Shown in pieces: positions 1 to 7,381 of a stretch of DNA of 30,524 nt. The position numbers and the translations under genes were made by a program. The stretch is from JAAZBA01 sp964461815 (GTDB taxonomy: Bacteria > Bacillota > Clostridia > Oscillospirales > QAMX01). The first letter of the stretch is position 1; the number at the start of each line of letters is the position of its first letter. The notes under the pieces are model-generated. The model saw only the letters and a list, made by a program, of their open reading frames with translations. It had not been told where the DNA came from and made no database searches. Location of the stretch: the NCBI GenBank assembly GCA_964461815.1, contig CAYWVF010000029.1, forward strand, positions 1-30,524, read 5' to 3'.

Positions 1-54
1 CCCCTGACCTACTGGTTCGTAGCCAGTCACTCTATCCAGCTGAGCTACAAGCGC
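1..54 (-). tRNA. tRNA-Arg (anticodon ACG), 3' end cut by window edge
   Basis: Read on the minus strand, the 5' end is at 54 with the acceptor arm GCGCTTG, followed by the T8-A9 step, a D arm beginning GCTCAGC, and an anticodon stem ACTGG/CCAGT that closes the loop CTACGAA. The loop centre is ACG, an arginine anticodon read as ICG after deamination. The sequence after the variable region (AGGTC, then GGGG) starts the T arm, and the rest lies beyond the window. A promoter stands just upstream (74-102). Confidence 0.93.
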
Positions 55-73
55 AACTCAATTCAGCTTTATT

Positions 74-102
74 AGTATATCACACTTGTTCTCATTTTGC
101 AA
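74..102 (-). promoter_or_regulatory. Promoter of the tRNA-Arg gene
   Basis: On the minus strand TTGCAA (102-97) and TATACT (79-74) are separated by 17 bases, and TGA precedes the -10 as an extended -10 element. The expected start near 67 lies about 13 bases before the mature tRNA 5' end at 54. Confidence 0.7.
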
Positions 103-121
103 GCATTTTTTTCATTTTTTC

Positions 122-164
122 AAAAAATTTTTCGGCGGTCGAGTTTTCATTCACGACCGCCGAA
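122..164 (-). terminator. Rho-independent terminator of the ABC exporter operon
   Basis: A perfect 11-bp stem (131-141 with 154-164, arm TTCGGCGGTCG) and a 12-nt loop begin four bases after the stop of the second ABC gene. Reading minus, the stem is followed by AAATTTTTTG. The tRNA promoter follows directly, so the hairpin also insulates the tRNA. Confidence 0.85.
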
Positions 165-168
165 AGAC

Positions 169-1935
169 TTAATTATACCATCCGCTCTGTGCTGCCCACA
201 TTTTTGAGTATATCCCATTTAATGCAATCAGCTCATCATGTGCTCCGTCCTCAACTATCTTTCCGCCTGACAGCACAACTATCCTGTCGGACAATCTCGC
301 GCTTGCAAGTCTGTGAGATATCATTACAGAGCCTCTGCCCTCCATAACACTTGAAAAACTGGTATAAATTCTGCACTCTGCCAACGGATCAAGTGCTGCG
401 GTAGGCTCATCCAATATGACAAACGCACTGTCTGATGCACAGCAGCGTGCAATAGCTATCCTCTGCCACTGTCCTCCCGACAGGTCTACACCGTCATCCT
501 CAAGCTTTCCGAGATTGATATCCAGATCATCGCCTATTCCGTCGGCAAGTCCCTGCTCAAGTGCAAGTCTCAGCGCATCGTCATCATTCATCTTCGACAG
601 TGCGCCGAAGGCTATATTCTCACGCAGCGTGAAGCTGTATCTACCGTAATCCTGAAACACCACGCTGAACACCATGTTTAGCTGCTCCTGTGACAGCTCG
701 GAAATATCAATGCCATTAACTGTGATCCGACCGCTGTCGGGACTGTATAAGCGTAAAAGCAGCTTGACTATCGTTGATTTGCCTGCACCATTCTCTCCCA
801 CGATCGCAAGATGCTCATTCGGCAATATCTTCATCGTAACACCGTCGAGTATTTTTCTGTCTGTGTTGGGATATGTAAATGTTACGTTTTCAAATCTGAT
901 TTCCGGCATATCTATTTTTTTATCGCAAACAATATTCGGGATCTCGTCAAGCGACATAAATTTGTTGTAATGCTCAACCAGGAACAGCTTTCTTGCCACA
1001 TTATCCATGGCATGTGAAAGCGCACTTGTATTTGAAAGCACTGTACCTGTAGACGTTATCAGTGCCGTAAACAGACCAACCGATATTTCTCTGCCAATAA
1101 GCAAATATATAAGACTGAGAACGACAAAGAATGACCATCCTTTAAAGAACACCGTGCTCAGGAAGTAATACTTCTGTGCCTTTATAGTCGTACCTACACG
1201 CTCATCAAGTACTTTCTCCGAAACACTTCTCCATTTTTTGACCATATACCCGACCGAACCGAATATCTTGAGCTCAAACAGCGAATGCTTCGTTGACAGA
1301 AGCTCACCGTAATATTTCATTCTGCGTTCCGACTCGGACTGGTTGTTGAACATCTCATTCATCATATTCGACGTTTTGAAATCGAAGTATGTCATGAGTA
1401 TAATAAGCGCAATAAACGCTACGGAGAACCACGCTCCTGCCTGAGAATACACAAACGTCATTCCTATTATACTGATAAGGAGAGTCGCTGTGCTTGTTAC
1501 ATTCAGGAATACGTTGAGTATATTCTCCTGAGGATCTGTACTCATTCTCTGAATGGTATCACATATTTTTTTGTCCTCGAAATACTCGTATTTCAGTCTC
1601 CGAAACTTTTCTAGTATTACAGGAGTCATATTTTCATTCAATGTACGCTTCATTGATATAAATATGCGGCTATCGAAAAAGCCTCCGGTGCTTGAGAAGA
1701 ACATGCTCAAAAGCAGCAGCACAGCATAAATTATCAGACGTGTTCCTCCCTCTCCCATTTCCACAAATTCAAGTGCGGTATCAACAAGCCTTTGAGTAAA
1801 ATATATTCCGAGTGGAGTCAACACAGCCGCAACGCCGAGCAGCAACAGCTTGATAATAGTCTGACTCTTTGCATACTTCAGCATTATTTTTATCGATTCA
1901 ATGCATAGTCCCGGCAGCTTCATTATGTTATTCAT
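169..1935 (-). CDS. ABC exporter half-transporter (fused permease-ATPase), second subunit
   Basis: This 588-residue protein has the full type-IV ABC exporter layout. A membrane domain spans roughly residues 25-320 with about six hydrophobic segments (for example 27-48, 66-83, 150-185, 265-285). The nucleotide-binding domain spans about 345-588. The Walker A GENGAGKS is at 380-387, the Q-loop FQD near 427, the signature LSGGQ at 485-489, the Walker B VILDEPT with catalytic Glu at 506-512, and the H-loop SH near 541. Both this protein and its neighbour look catalytically complete. The start is an ATG seven bases after AGGAGGG, a Shine-Dalgarno that overlaps the stop of the upstream gene, so the two are translationally linked. 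The substrate cannot be read from sequence. Peptides, lipids or drugs are all possible for this family, and no precursor peptide or lanthipeptide enzyme is adjacent. Confidence 0.9.
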   Translation of the reverse strand: MNNIMKLPGLCIESIKIMLKYAKSQTIIKLLLLGVAAVLTPLGIYFTQRLVDTALEFVEMGEGGTRLIIYAVLLLLSMFFSSTGGFFDSRIFISMKRTLNENMTPVILEKFRRLKYEYFEDKKICDTIQRMSTDPQENILNVFLNVTSTATLLISIIGMTFVYSQAGAWFSVAFIALIILMTYFDFKTSNMMNEMFNNQSESERRMKYYGELLSTKHSLFELKIFGSVGYMVKKWRSVSEKVLDERVGTTIKAQKYYFLSTVFFKGWSFFVVLSLIYLLIGREISVGLFTALITSTGTVLSNTSALSHAMDNVARKLFLVEHYNKFMSLDEIPNIVCDKKIDMPEIRFENVTFTYPNTDRKILDGVTMKILPNEHLAIVGENGAGKSTIVKLLLRLYSPDSGRITVNGIDISELSQEQLNMVFSVVFQDYGRYSFTLRENIAFGALSKMNDDDALRLALEQGLADGIGDDLDINLGKLEDDGVDLSGGQWQRIAIARCCASDSAFVILDEPTAALDPLAECRIYTSFSSVMEGRGSVMISHRLASARLSDRIVVLSGGKIVEDGAHDELIALNGIYSKMWAAQSGWYN

Positions 1936-1947
1936 CTGTAGCCCTCC

Positions 1948-3729
1948 TTAGTTATACCATTGACTCTGCGCTGAGTAGAGCTTTGCGTATTCCCCATTTG
2001 CTGTGATCAGCCCATTATGATTTCCGTATTCTGCTACCTTTCCGTCCTTCATAACTATTATCTTGTCAACGAGCTTGCACAGTCCTACACGGTGTGATAT
2101 TATCACAGCTGTCTTTCCTTTGGATGCGTTTATAAAATCTGTCAAAACCTCAGTTTCTATGATCGGGTCGAGTGCGCTTGTAGGCTCATCAAGTACGATC
2201 ATCTCGCTGTCACGATACATTCCTCTTGCTATCGCAAGCTTCTGCCACTGTCCTCCCGACAGATCCTTTCCTCCGAATTCACGTCCCAGCTGAGCATCGA
2301 TATCCTCTTTTGAAAGCTGCTCAAGTCCAGTTTCTTTTAGTGTTTTGCGTATCTTTTCATCGTTATACAGCTCATCCTCGTTTGATATTGCCACGTTTTC
2401 ACGTATAGTAAGATTATACGGCACAAAATTCTGCTGTATCAGTGAAACACGCTTATATAACTCACTTTTTCTTATCTTTTTCACATCTGCGCCGTCATAG
2501 CACACCTCACCGCAGGATGGATCGTATATACCGAGCAGCAGCTTCGACAGCGTCGTCTTTCCGCTTCCGTTTTCGCCCAGTACAACTATCCTTTCTCCTC
2601 TATGTATCGTCAGATTGATATTATCAAGTGCTTTTTCCTCACAATTCGGATAGGAAAAACACACATTTTTCATTTCTATCCTATCTTCAAAGCCTTTAAA
2701 GTGTTCATCCCCGTCCTTTTCCTCCGGAAGCTCAAGAAACTCATAATAATCACTTGCATATGAGATCCACTCCGGTATCATGCCTGCCTGTGTAAGCGTT
2801 GTTTTTGTACCGTTTTGTACGCTTGAAAAAGCAGAAAGACAAGCTCCGAATACACCTATCGATATATCTCCGTTTATAACGAGCCACAGTACAAGTAAAA
2901 TAGATATTCCGTAGCCGATAATACGGATAGCATCACAAATAAGCATCGATCTGGCATCCTTTATGTCGAGCTCCCACAGCTCCTCATTGACCTCGTCTCT
3001 TGTCTGCTTCCACTTCTCCGTGACATATCCGTCAAAGCCCATAGCTCGCATTTCTTTTGCCGTCTGCTTATTATTGAACAGATCCCATAAATATTTAAGC
3101 TTCCTTGTCTTTTTTGCCTGATTACGCTTTACACTGTAAAATTCTTTTCCCCTTATCAGTCTTGCCGCAAAATATGGTATGACTGACATAAGAGATAACG
3201 GGAGCAGCCATATGCTGTAGCCTGACAGCACCAGCATAACACCCACTACTGAAATAATAAGGCTGGGTATCGCAAGTGAATTGTTAAACAGCGATGGCAG
3301 TGTTTCTCTTTCGATCGTCTGTTCTGCTCTCTCCTTCTTATTCAGTATCTCGGCATTCTCAAAGTTTATAAAAGACAGCTTTGAGGCTTTTTCATATATT
3401 CTTACTCTGAACGCAGCTGTTCCTTTTTCGAATACACCTGCATTCAGCGCAACTGCGTACAGGAACTCCATAATGTCTCCTATCAGAAACGTACACAGAT
3501 ACATGATACCATACTTAAATATATCACCGACTACCGAGCTATCGGTAAATACTCTTGCGGCACTGTCAAAAAGTCTTACCGATATAAGAGCTATAGCCGA
3601 TGGAAGAGCAGCCTCTTTTATATATTGTAATATAAGCATTATCGAGGATGCAGGTGCTGCGTGAAACTCTGTACGCCAAATATCGGTTATTATTTTCATC
3701 GCGTTCACTTTTTTCATTGTACTGCTCAT
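1948..3729 (-). CDS. ABC exporter half-transporter (fused permease-ATPase), first subunit
   Basis: This 593-residue protein is a paralogue of the downstream gene. A six-helix membrane domain covers about residues 25-325, followed by an ATPase domain. The Walker A GENGSGKT is at 385-392, the Q-loop is IQQ near 433, LSGGQ is at 490-494, the Walker B IVLDEPT at 511-517, and the H-loop SH near 545. The gene pair, 12 bases apart with a shared ending (AQS-x-WYN at both C-termini), indicates a heterodimeric exporter. The start is uncertain: the ATG at 3729 directly abuts the purine run AAAAAGGA, and in-frame ATGs at 3717 and 3699 are alternatives. Its own promoter lies at 3753-3780. Function beyond ATP-driven export is not determinable. 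Confidence 0.9.
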   Translation of the reverse strand: MSSTMKKVNAMKIITDIWRTEFHAAPASSIMLILQYIKEAALPSAIALISVRLFDSAARVFTDSSVVGDIFKYGIMYLCTFLIGDIMEFLYAVALNAGVFEKGTAAFRVRIYEKASKLSFINFENAEILNKKERAEQTIERETLPSLFNNSLAIPSLIISVVGVMLVLSGYSIWLLPLSLMSVIPYFAARLIRGKEFYSVKRNQAKKTRKLKYLWDLFNNKQTAKEMRAMGFDGYVTEKWKQTRDEVNEELWELDIKDARSMLICDAIRIIGYGISILLVLWLVINGDISIGVFGACLSAFSSVQNGTKTTLTQAGMIPEWISYASDYYEFLELPEEKDGDEHFKGFEDRIEMKNVCFSYPNCEEKALDNINLTIHRGERIVVLGENGSGKTTLSKLLLGIYDPSCGEVCYDGADVKKIRKSELYKRVSLIQQNFVPYNLTIRENVAISNEDELYNDEKIRKTLKETGLEQLSKEDIDAQLGREFGGKDLSGGQWQKLAIARGMYRDSEMIVLDEPTSALDPIIETEVLTDFINASKGKTAVIISHRVGLCKLVDKIIVMKDGKVAEYGNHNGLITANGEYAKLYSAQSQWYN

Positions 3730-3752
3730 TCCTTTTTCGTTTATATACTTAT

Positions 3753-3780
3753 ATTATATCAGAATGACGTACAATTGCAA
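3753..3780 (-). promoter_or_regulatory. Promoter of the ABC exporter operon
   Basis: On the minus strand TTGCAA (3780-3775) and TATAAT (3758-3753) are 16 bases apart. The -10 is preceded by TGA, giving an extended -10. The start point would fall about 18 bases before the first ATG of the operon. Confidence 0.75.
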
Positions 3781-3813
3781 TATTTTTCTCTTTTTTATTT
3801 TATTTGTGGAGCA

Positions 3814-3843
3814 TTGACAGCTTGAAAGTAAGCATGATATAAT
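3814..3843 (+). promoter_or_regulatory. Promoter of the M55 peptidase gene
   Basis: A consensus TTGACA (3814-3819) and a consensus TATAAT (3838-3843) are separated by 18 bases, with TGA just before the -10. It is divergent from the ABC promoter, whose -35 ends 33 bases away. Confidence 0.85.
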
Positions 3844-3874
3844 ACATACAACATATTATGAGAGGACAGTACTC

Positions 3875-4654
3875 ATGAAGGTTATCATAATGACTGATCT
3901 TGAAGGGATCAGCTTAGTTGACTCTATCGACATGATCTTTCAAGAGAACGAAAAATACCGATTTGCCTGTGAGCGTCTTATGGCTGATACCAATGCCGCC
4001 GTACAGGGAGCAATCGACGCAGGCGTCGATAATATACTTGTGTTCGACGGTCATGGGAACGGCAGGAACTTTATAGAAGATCTGCTTGATCCTCGTGCGA
4101 TCCATTTTCGGAACTTCAACGAACTGGGATTATTTGATGACTGCATCGCCTATCTTGAAGTTGGGCTCCATGCGAAGGCAGGCACATTAAACGCTTTTCT
4201 CGACCATACACAATCCTCAAAGACATGGTTCAACTACTATATAAACGGTAAGACTTACGGTGAGCTTGCACAGGGAGCAGCTTACTGTGGTGCATATAAT
4301 GTACCTGTCGTTATGGTAAGCGGAGATGAGGCTGCATGTGATGAGGCTCGTGAGCTCATAGACGGTATTGAATGTGCGGTAGTCAAAAAAGCTGTCGGAC
4401 GAAACAATGCAAAATGTCTCGATGCGGATATATCTACAAAGCTTATTCGTGAGGCTGCATTCAGAGGCATCAAAAAAGCCTCGAGAATAAAGCCGTACAA
4501 GGTCGAGCTTCCAGCTGAGATAAAAGTTGAATTTTGCAGATCGGACTATTGTGACGAAGTATTCGCATCAAAGCCGTATCTGGTACGTACCGATGCACGT
4601 ACACTCGTAAAGAGCATAGAAAGCATAGCTACCTATAATGATGTGCAGCTTTGA
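3875..4654 (+). CDS. M55 family zinc D-aminopeptidase (DppA-like)
   Basis: This 259-residue protein matches the DppA family, zinc aminopeptidases that hydrolyse D-amino-acid peptides such as D-Ala-D-Ala. From memory of Bacillus DppA, the metal ligands correspond to D8 and E10 (MTDLEG), H60 (FDGHGN), H99 (GLHAKAG) and E130 (YGELA). The catalytic histidine region is FLDHT (H111). All are present, so an active enzyme is likely. No signal peptide is visible, so it should act in the cytoplasm, probably on peptidoglycan-derived or imported D-peptides. The ATG is preceded by AGAGGA at about 8 bases, and a strong promoter lies upstream. It is divergent from an ABC exporter and not adjacent to a Dpp peptide importer, unlike the Bacillus dpp operon. 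Confidence 0.88.
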   Translation: MKVIIMTDLEGISLVDSIDMIFQENEKYRFACERLMADTNAAVQGAIDAGVDNILVFDGHGNGRNFIEDLLDPRAIHFRNFNELGLFDDCIAYLEVGLHAKAGTLNAFLDHTQSSKTWFNYYINGKTYGELAQGAAYCGAYNVPVVMVSGDEAACDEARELIDGIECAVVKKAVGRNNAKCLDADISTKLIREAAFRGIKKASRIKPYKVELPAEIKVEFCRSDYCDEVFASKPYLVRTDARTLVKSIESIATYNDVQL

Positions 4655-4681
4655 TGGACTGTATATAATTTTATACATTGG

Positions 4682-4710
4682 TTGATTATTCGAACAAAAC
4701 GTGATAAAAT
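4682..4710 (+). promoter_or_regulatory. Promoter of the phosphohexomutase gene
   Basis: TTGATT (4682-4687) and TAAAAT (4705-4710) have 17-base spacing. TGA precedes the -10 (extended -10). It lies in the 94-base gap after the peptidase stop and 38 bases before the mutase start. Confidence 0.65.
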
Positions 4711-4748
4711 GATATTAAGCTTAAATACACACTCGGGAGGAAACAGTA

Positions 4749-6254
4749 ATGGATTATAAAAAGCTTCAAAACGGCAGTGATATACGTGGTGTCGCACTTG
4801 AAGGCATCGAGGGACAGTCGGTCAATTTAACAGAGGATGTCTCCAAAAATATCGGTCGCGGTTTTGCACTTTGGCTTATGAAAAAGACAGGCAAGAAATC
4901 GGGGCTTCGTGTAGCTGTTGGACGTGATTCACGTCTCTCAGGTGAGACTCTCTGCAATTGGATATGCAGTGCCATGGTAGGATCGGGTCTTAATGTTACA
5001 GACTTCGGAATGGCAAGCACACCTGCAATGTTCATGTCTACAGTAACGGAAAATTATAAATTTGACGGTTCTGTTATGATAACCGCAAGCCATCTTCCGT
5101 TCAATCGCAACGGATTTAAGTTTTTCACCCCTGACGGCGGTCTTGAATCCGCAGACATCAAAGAGATCCTCGCATATGCCGCAGGAGATGAAGCCACCGG
5201 TCTTCCGGAAGGTAAGCTCGAAAGTGGCAGCTTTATGGATACATATGCCAATATCCTTGCAGATAAGATACGTAAAGCTACAGGCGAAGAAAAGCCGCTC
5301 GACGGTTTCCGCATTGTAGTCGATGCAGGTAACGGTGCAGGCGGATTCTACGTTGATAAGGTACTTAAGCCGCTTGGAGCTATTACAGACGGCAGCCGTT
5401 TTCTTGACCCGGATGGCAGCTTCCCAAATCATATTCCGAATCCCGAAAACAAGGAAGCTATGGAAAGCATCACAGAGGCTGTTCGTGAAGCAAAGGCAGA
5501 TCTCGGTATCATCTTCGATACGGACGTTGACCGTGCAGGTGCAGTTCTCTCCGATGGCAGTGAGCTGAACCGTAACCGCATCATTGCTATGCTTGCGGCG
5601 ATACTTCTTCGTGAGTATCCCGGCACGACTATTGTAACAGACTCCATTACATCTACAGGTCTTGCAAAGTTTATAGAAGAAAAAGGCGGTATACATCACC
5701 GCTTCAAGCGTGGATACCGCAATGTTATCAACGAATCCATACGCTTAAACAATAACGGTCAGGACAGTCAGCTTGCGATAGAGACCTCGGGACACGGTGC
5801 GCTCAAAGAGAACTACTTCCTTGACGACGGTGCATACCTTGTGACAAAGCTTCTCATAGAGCTTGCCAGAGGCAAGAAAAACAGTTATACGCTCGAATCT
5901 CTCATCGACACACTGGAAGAGCCTGCGGAGAGCGTTGAGTTCCGTATGAATATACTGCTCGACGATTTCAAGCCGTATGGTCAGAACGTCATCGATAAAT
6001 TGAATGCATATGCCGCTACAAAGTCTGGCTGGTCACTTGCGCCAAGCAATTATGAGGGTGTTCGTGTAAATCTCGACGAGGCACACGGAAACGGATGGTT
6101 TTTGCTTCGTCTCTCGCTCCACGATCCGCTCCTTCCGCTCAATATTGAGAGCAATGAGGTCGGAGGTGCTAAAAAGATCGCAGCGGAGCTTGCAGACTTT
6201 ATCTCAGGCTATGATAAGCTCGACGCAAAGGCACTTATCGACTTTGCTAAATAA
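4749..6254 (+). CDS. Phosphohexomutase (phosphomannomutase/phosphoglucomutase family)
   Basis: This 501-residue alpha-D-phosphohexomutase interconverts hexose 6-phosphate and hexose 1-phosphate through a phosphoserine, feeding sugar-nucleotide synthesis. The active-site loop TASHLPFNRNG carries the phosphoryl-accepting Ser114. The Mg-binding loop FDTDVDRAG supplies D257, D259 and D261. A C-terminal domain (about 400-501) contains a phosphate-binding segment near NYEGVRV (about 435). Length and order fit the ManB/CpsG-type mutases. Sequence alone cannot choose between mannose and glucose. The start follows CGGGAGGAAAC at normal spacing. It is followed by a convergent terminator shared with the AraC gene. 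Confidence 0.9.
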   Translation: MDYKKLQNGSDIRGVALEGIEGQSVNLTEDVSKNIGRGFALWLMKKTGKKSGLRVAVGRDSRLSGETLCNWICSAMVGSGLNVTDFGMASTPAMFMSTVTENYKFDGSVMITASHLPFNRNGFKFFTPDGGLESADIKEILAYAAGDEATGLPEGKLESGSFMDTYANILADKIRKATGEEKPLDGFRIVVDAGNGAGGFYVDKVLKPLGAITDGSRFLDPDGSFPNHIPNPENKEAMESITEAVREAKADLGIIFDTDVDRAGAVLSDGSELNRNRIIAMLAAILLREYPGTTIVTDSITSTGLAKFIEEKGGIHHRFKRGYRNVINESIRLNNNGQDSQLAIETSGHGALKENYFLDDGAYLVTKLLIELARGKKNSYTLESLIDTLEEPAESVEFRMNILLDDFKPYGQNVIDKLNAYAATKSGWSLAPSNYEGVRVNLDEAHGNGWFLLRLSLHDPLLPLNIESNEVGGAKKIAAELADFISGYDKLDAKALIDFAK

Positions 6255-6280
6255 ATATTTGTCAGATCATATATATAAGC

Positions 6281-6320
6281 AAATGCTCCTTCGCATGTTT
6301 TAAAGTGCAAAGGAGCATTT
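6281..6320. terminator. Convergent terminator between the mutase and araC-type genes
   Basis: Two 15-base arms (6281-6295 and 6306-6320) pair at 14 positions around a 10-nt loop. The stem is AAATGCTCCTT with AAGGAGCATTT, so A-runs and T-runs flank both sides and it can act in both directions. It ends ten bases before the stop of the minus-strand regulator. Confidence 0.8.
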
Positions 6321-6329
6321 TATATGCTG

Positions 6330-7154
6330 TTACTGCTGCTTTTTATAGTAGCTTCTATATTCCAGAGGTGTATATCCGCACAGCTTTTTAAATATTCTGC
6401 AAAAATATGCCGGATCTTCAAAATTCAGCTCATACGATATCTGCTGCACGGTAAGCACATCATTTCTCAATAGCAGCTTTGCATTTTCTATTTTTCTCTG
6501 TATACGATACTGTGTCGGGGTGCAGCCTGCATAATCTCGAAACAGACGTTCAAAGTAATTTACGCTCACATTGCACATATCTGCGATCTCACGTATGCTC
6601 TTATCCTGCTGCGGATCTTCTTCGAGATATTTTATTCCCTTATAAATACACCTGATATTCCCTCTTATATTGTAATTTTTTCTGTCCTCGCCCGAGATCT
6701 CAGCCATCAGTGAATACGCTGCGGCTCTCACTCTGGCATATGTGCGTACAGGCCTTGAAAATTCAAATACAAGTGATCTGAACAGGTCTTTATACAGTTC
6801 GAATCTACCACTATTTATTATCCCTGCACAATTACCGACTTGTATCCGATCTCCTGCCGCATCATTCAAAACAAATTCGAAAAGCATTGTGGAAATTTCC
6901 TCATTCTCGGTAAACGTCCAGCGGTACGTGGAGTTTGCCGGGATATAAAACAAGCTTCCCTTCGGCACTTCGATCACCGTACCGTCACTGCCCTCATATG
7001 TACCTCTGCATCCGCAAAACAACAGCAGCGCATTAGTCGGTCGTGGTCTACTCATAGTAAAGCAACCTCTGTCGCTCCATTTCTGATTCATCGCTATGAG
7101 CTCCGACATATTGAAATCCATAGTATACAGCTCCGAAAATGAGACAGCTTTCAT
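6330..7154 (-). CDS. AraC-family transcriptional regulator
   Basis: The protein is about 274 residues. The N-terminal half is a cupin-like ligand domain (segments such as GSLFYIPANSTYRW are typical). The C-terminal 100 residues form the two helix-turn-helix AraC domain: IREIADMCNVSVNYFERLFRDY, then VQQISYELNFEDPAYFCRIFKK and the family ending GYTPLEYR. A GTG at 7163 would add three residues, but AGGGTG sits six bases before the ATG at 7154, which I take as the start. It is divergent from the sulfatase cassette, so that cassette is the likely target. A repeated sequence in this gap and before the ThuA gene is the probable binding site. The ligand is probably a sugar released from a sulfated glycan, which is inference. 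Confidence 0.9.
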   Translation of the reverse strand: MKAVSFSELYTMDFNMSELIAMNQKWSDRGCFTMSRPRPTNALLLFCGCRGTYEGSDGTVIEVPKGSLFYIPANSTYRWTFTENEEISTMLFEFVLNDAAGDRIQVGNCAGIINSGRFELYKDLFRSLVFEFSRPVRTYARVRAAAYSLMAEISGEDRKNYNIRGNIRCIYKGIKYLEEDPQQDKSIREIADMCNVSVNYFERLFRDYAGCTPTQYRIQRKIENAKLLLRNDVLTVQQISYELNFEDPAYFCRIFKKLCGYTPLEYRSYYKKQQ

Positions 7155-7171
7155 CACATTCACCCTATTTC

Positions 7172-7200
7172 AGTATACCGCTTTTTTCTGTCATTCGCAA
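7172..7200 (-). promoter_or_regulatory. Promoter of the AraC-type regulator
   Basis: On the minus strand TTGCGA (7200-7195) and TATACT (7177-7172) have 17-base spacing. The putative operator (7211-7234) begins 10 bases upstream of this -35, suggesting autoregulation. Confidence 0.6.
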
Positions 7201-7210
7201 GTACTCTGTT

Positions 7211-7234
7211 TGAAAAAGTGCAATACGTAGTGTC
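7211..7234. promoter_or_regulatory. Putative AraC operator, copy 1
   Basis: The sequence TGAAAAAGTGCAAT, three variable bases, then TAGTGTC recurs at 10869-10891 before the ThuA-like gene, with one substitution and a one-base difference in the central spacer. It sits in the divergent araC/sulfatase gap, 10 bases from the regulator's -35 and about 80 bases upstream of the sulfatase -35. The shape (an A-rich half plus a TGTC half) suits a tandem helix-turn-helix AraC protein. Binding is inferred. Confidence 0.6.
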
Positions 7235-7313
7235 GTAACAGTGTACATTCATCGTTTCTCATAAAATTGTGCACTGAAAATTTACGTATGAGGGTACTTT
7301 TCGCCAATCATTC

Positions 7314-7342
7314 TTGACAAGTGCAGCGTATTTTGGTACAAT
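7314..7342 (+). promoter_or_regulatory. Promoter of the sulfatase cassette
   Basis: A consensus TTGACA (7314-7319), a 17-base spacer and TACAAT (7337-7342) preceded by TGG form a near-ideal vegetative promoter. A promoter this strong may not need an activator, so repression is as plausible as activation. Confidence 0.8.
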
Positions 7343-7381
7343 AATCACATAATATAAATAATAATTACAGAGGTGGAAAAG

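Noticed and set aside
4938..5699. 253-codon open frame antisense to the phosphohexomutase gene
   Set aside because: It lies wholly inside a strong conserved gene, has a cysteine-rich composition without any recognisable motif, and lacks a ribosome binding site.
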